A DNA stretch of 6,647 bases from Leptospira yanagawae serovar Saopaulo str. Sao Paulo = ATCC 700523 (GTDB taxonomy: Bacteria; Spirochaetota; Leptospiria; Leptospirales; Leptospiraceae): contig NZ_AOGX02000043.1 in assembly GCF_000332475.2 (NCBI RefSeq), forward strand, positions 1 through 6,647, given 5' to 3'. How positions within the stretch are numbered: the stretch's first letter is position 1; each line of letters opens with the position of its first letter. The position numbers were made by a program, and so were the translations under genes. Below the pieces are notes generated by a model. The model did no database searches. It was not told the origin of the DNA and saw nothing but the letters and a program-made list of their open reading frames with translations. Below are positions 5,828 through 6,647 of the stretch, piece after piece.

Positions 5828-6352
5828 ATGAATGACGAAAAATTCTATGAACTAAATGCTATATCTGAAAATATTCATACAAAATTTGAAGATCTAAAAG
5901 AAAAAGGCGAAATAGAAAATATCGAATTTTTAATTAAGAATCTTCTAAAAAAACTTCCAGAGAAATATTCTATTGAATTCAGCTTCAATTTAAGTATATT
6001 TGATTCTGAAAGAGAAAAATCAATTGAAATGTTACGTGTTGGAATTAATGGTCTTGGTAATACCGCTGAAACATATAAATTCAGTGAATCGTATAAATTT
6101 AATCGATATTTAGTTCAAGGCCACATTGTTGAAATTCCTCATAATCATTGTCCTAATTGCTGGAGCGAGTGGGATTTTAAATATTTGGGAAGCTCATGTT
6201 CTGATTGTGGCGTAACATTAGGTAAAGAAGTTAAATTACTAATCGATTCAAATGAATGTCCAAATTGTGAGAGCGGGAAAATTTCACCCAAAAAACCTCA
6301 CTGCGATAAGTGCGATTTTATAGCAGAAGATGATTTGGTCATTTGGGGATAA
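5828..6352 (+). CDS. Uncharacterised protein with two C-terminal zinc ribbons
   Basis: With the ATG at 5828 the protein has 174 residues; a TTG at 5816 would add four. The ATG is preferred because it is the stronger codon, although neither has a good ribosome site. Residues 1-45 are helical and highly charged. The middle (about 46-95) looks like a beta-rich domain (YSIEFSFNLSIF, then MLRVGINGLG). The C-terminus has two CxxC...CxxC knuckles: C108/C111 with C124/C127 (CPNCWSEW, then SSCSDCG), and C144/C147 with C159/C162 (CPNCESG, then PHCDKCD). This is a tandem zinc-ribbon layout used for nucleic-acid or protein binding. I do not recognise the family. As a lone cassette gene with its own candidate promoter, a regulatory or defence role is possible but unproven. 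Confidence 0.75.
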   Translation: MNDEKFYELNAISENIHTKFEDLKEKGEIENIEFLIKNLLKKLPEKYSIEFSFNLSIFDSEREKSIEMLRVGINGLGNTAETYKFSESYKFNRYLVQGHIVEIPHNHCPNCWSEWDFKYLGSSCSDCGVTLGKEVKLLIDSNECPNCESGKISPKKPHCDKCDFIAEDDLVIWG

Positions 6353-6361
6353 AGCCACTAC

Positions 6362-6525
6362 GCATAACAGCGACTTACCGCTACGCTTCGGCACAAGGCC
6401 TCGCTCGGCCTACGGCAAATTCCCCTTCTGGCATTCGCCTTGCTTAAGCAAGCTGCATGCCAGTCCCTACCGTCCCGTCACCGGGACTCAGGGTCGGGGA
6501 ACTTCGGTAAGTCTATTCGTTATAC
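6362..6525 (+). repeat. attC-like recombination site 5 (subfamily A), end of cassette 5
   Basis: R'' is GCATAAC (6362-6368), L'' GACTTACCG, L' CGGTAAGTC, 3' spacer TATTC and R' GTTATAC (6519-6525). It is very close to site 1, with inner stem AAATTCCCC/GGGGAACTT (A6419 opposite C6502). The otherwise constant CAGTCCCTAACGTCCCG block reads CAGTCCCTACCGTCCCG here. The crossover is expected between G6519 and T6520. Confidence 0.85.
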
Positions 6526-6647
6526 GCAATATCCAAAAAGTGACTAAGAGATACTTCTCAAGTAATCGCGTTGATGTTCTATTTTTAAAGTTTACCTTTG
6601 CATTAGAAAACTTCTATCGCAGTTCCGTTGAGTAATTATAATCCCTT
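6520..6647 (+). mobile_element. Start of gene cassette 6, cut by the window end
   Basis: This follows the crossover point of site 5 and begins with the cassette-start pattern TTATACGCAAT, with A at the position that is A in every other cassette start. The only frame of note is a weak GTG-started one (6540-6635, 31 residues), too short and poorly supported to call. The cassette's own attC should lie beyond the window and should carry a box complementary to GTTATACGC. Confidence 0.6.

Larger units (their letters stand above)
5613..6519 (+). mobile_element. Gene cassette 5 (zinc-ribbon protein)
   Basis: The cassette runs between G^TT points at 5612/5613 and 6519/6520. The opening arm (5612-5628) pairs with 6352-6368 at 16 of 17 positions, the exception being A5622 with C6358. 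Its main gene starts about 215 bases inside the boundary, much farther than in cassettes 2-4. The leader holds a tiny ORF and a candidate promoter. Confidence 0.8.

Noticed and set aside
6330..6635. Plus-strand open frame of 101 codons across site 5
   Set aside because: It starts inside the zinc-ribbon gene and reads through the whole folded recombination site; similar repeats elsewhere are non-coding.

Overview
This AT-rich window with compact genes looks like part of a mobile gene-cassette array of the integron type. It holds five large, GC-rich, strongly folded repeats of 161-164 bp, all in the same orientation. Each separates short genes that read left to right on the + strand. Each repeat begins with an R''-like box (GCATAAC or GGCTAAC) and ends with an R'-like box (GTTATGC, GTTAGCC or GTTATAC), with inverted L boxes inside, as in attC sites. 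No integrase, attI site or cassette promoter (Pc) is visible, so from this window alone it is a cluster of attC sites of unknown parent. The base composition, cassette style and IS3-type element would fit a spirochaete such as Leptospira, but that is only a guess from sequence style.

Layout: (1) the end of cassette 1, up to 608, holds a probably frameshifted gene whose C-terminal part has a carboxypeptidase-regulatory-like beta-sandwich signature. (2) Cassette 2 (609-1991) encodes a 392-residue PD-(D/E)XK nuclease-like protein. (3) Cassette 3 (1992-4633) carries two tightly coupled genes: a 153-residue unknown protein and a second PD-(D/E)XK-like protein. The second gene is split by a 1187-bp IS3-family element (3129-4315) with a 4-bp CAAT target duplication. 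Removing the element and one CAAT restores an open frame of 259 residues. (4) Cassette 4 (4634-5612) encodes an abortive-infection-type protein with a HEPN-like R-x6-H motif. (5) Cassette 5 (5613-6519) encodes a protein with two C-terminal zinc ribbons, preceded by its own candidate promoter. (6) Cassette 6 begins at 6520 and runs off the window.

Cargo: two nuclease-like proteins, one of them paired with an unknown partner, and an Abi/HEPN protein suggest a reservoir of defence genes against phage or plasmids. The genes do not form one pathway. Each cassette looks like an independent module, apart from the two-gene unit in cassette 3.

The most unusual signal is in the cassette ends. In all four complete cassettes the first 17-19 bases are complementary to the 17-19 bases ending at the cassette's own R'' box, well beyond the usual 7-base box. 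Every mismatch in these arms, and one in the basal stem of every repeat, is A opposite C on the top strand, which becomes a G-T wobble on the bottom strand. The bottom strand, which integrases use in known attC sites, should therefore fold better than the top strand. The repeats also fall into two covarying stem subfamilies that alternate A-B-A-B-A along the array.
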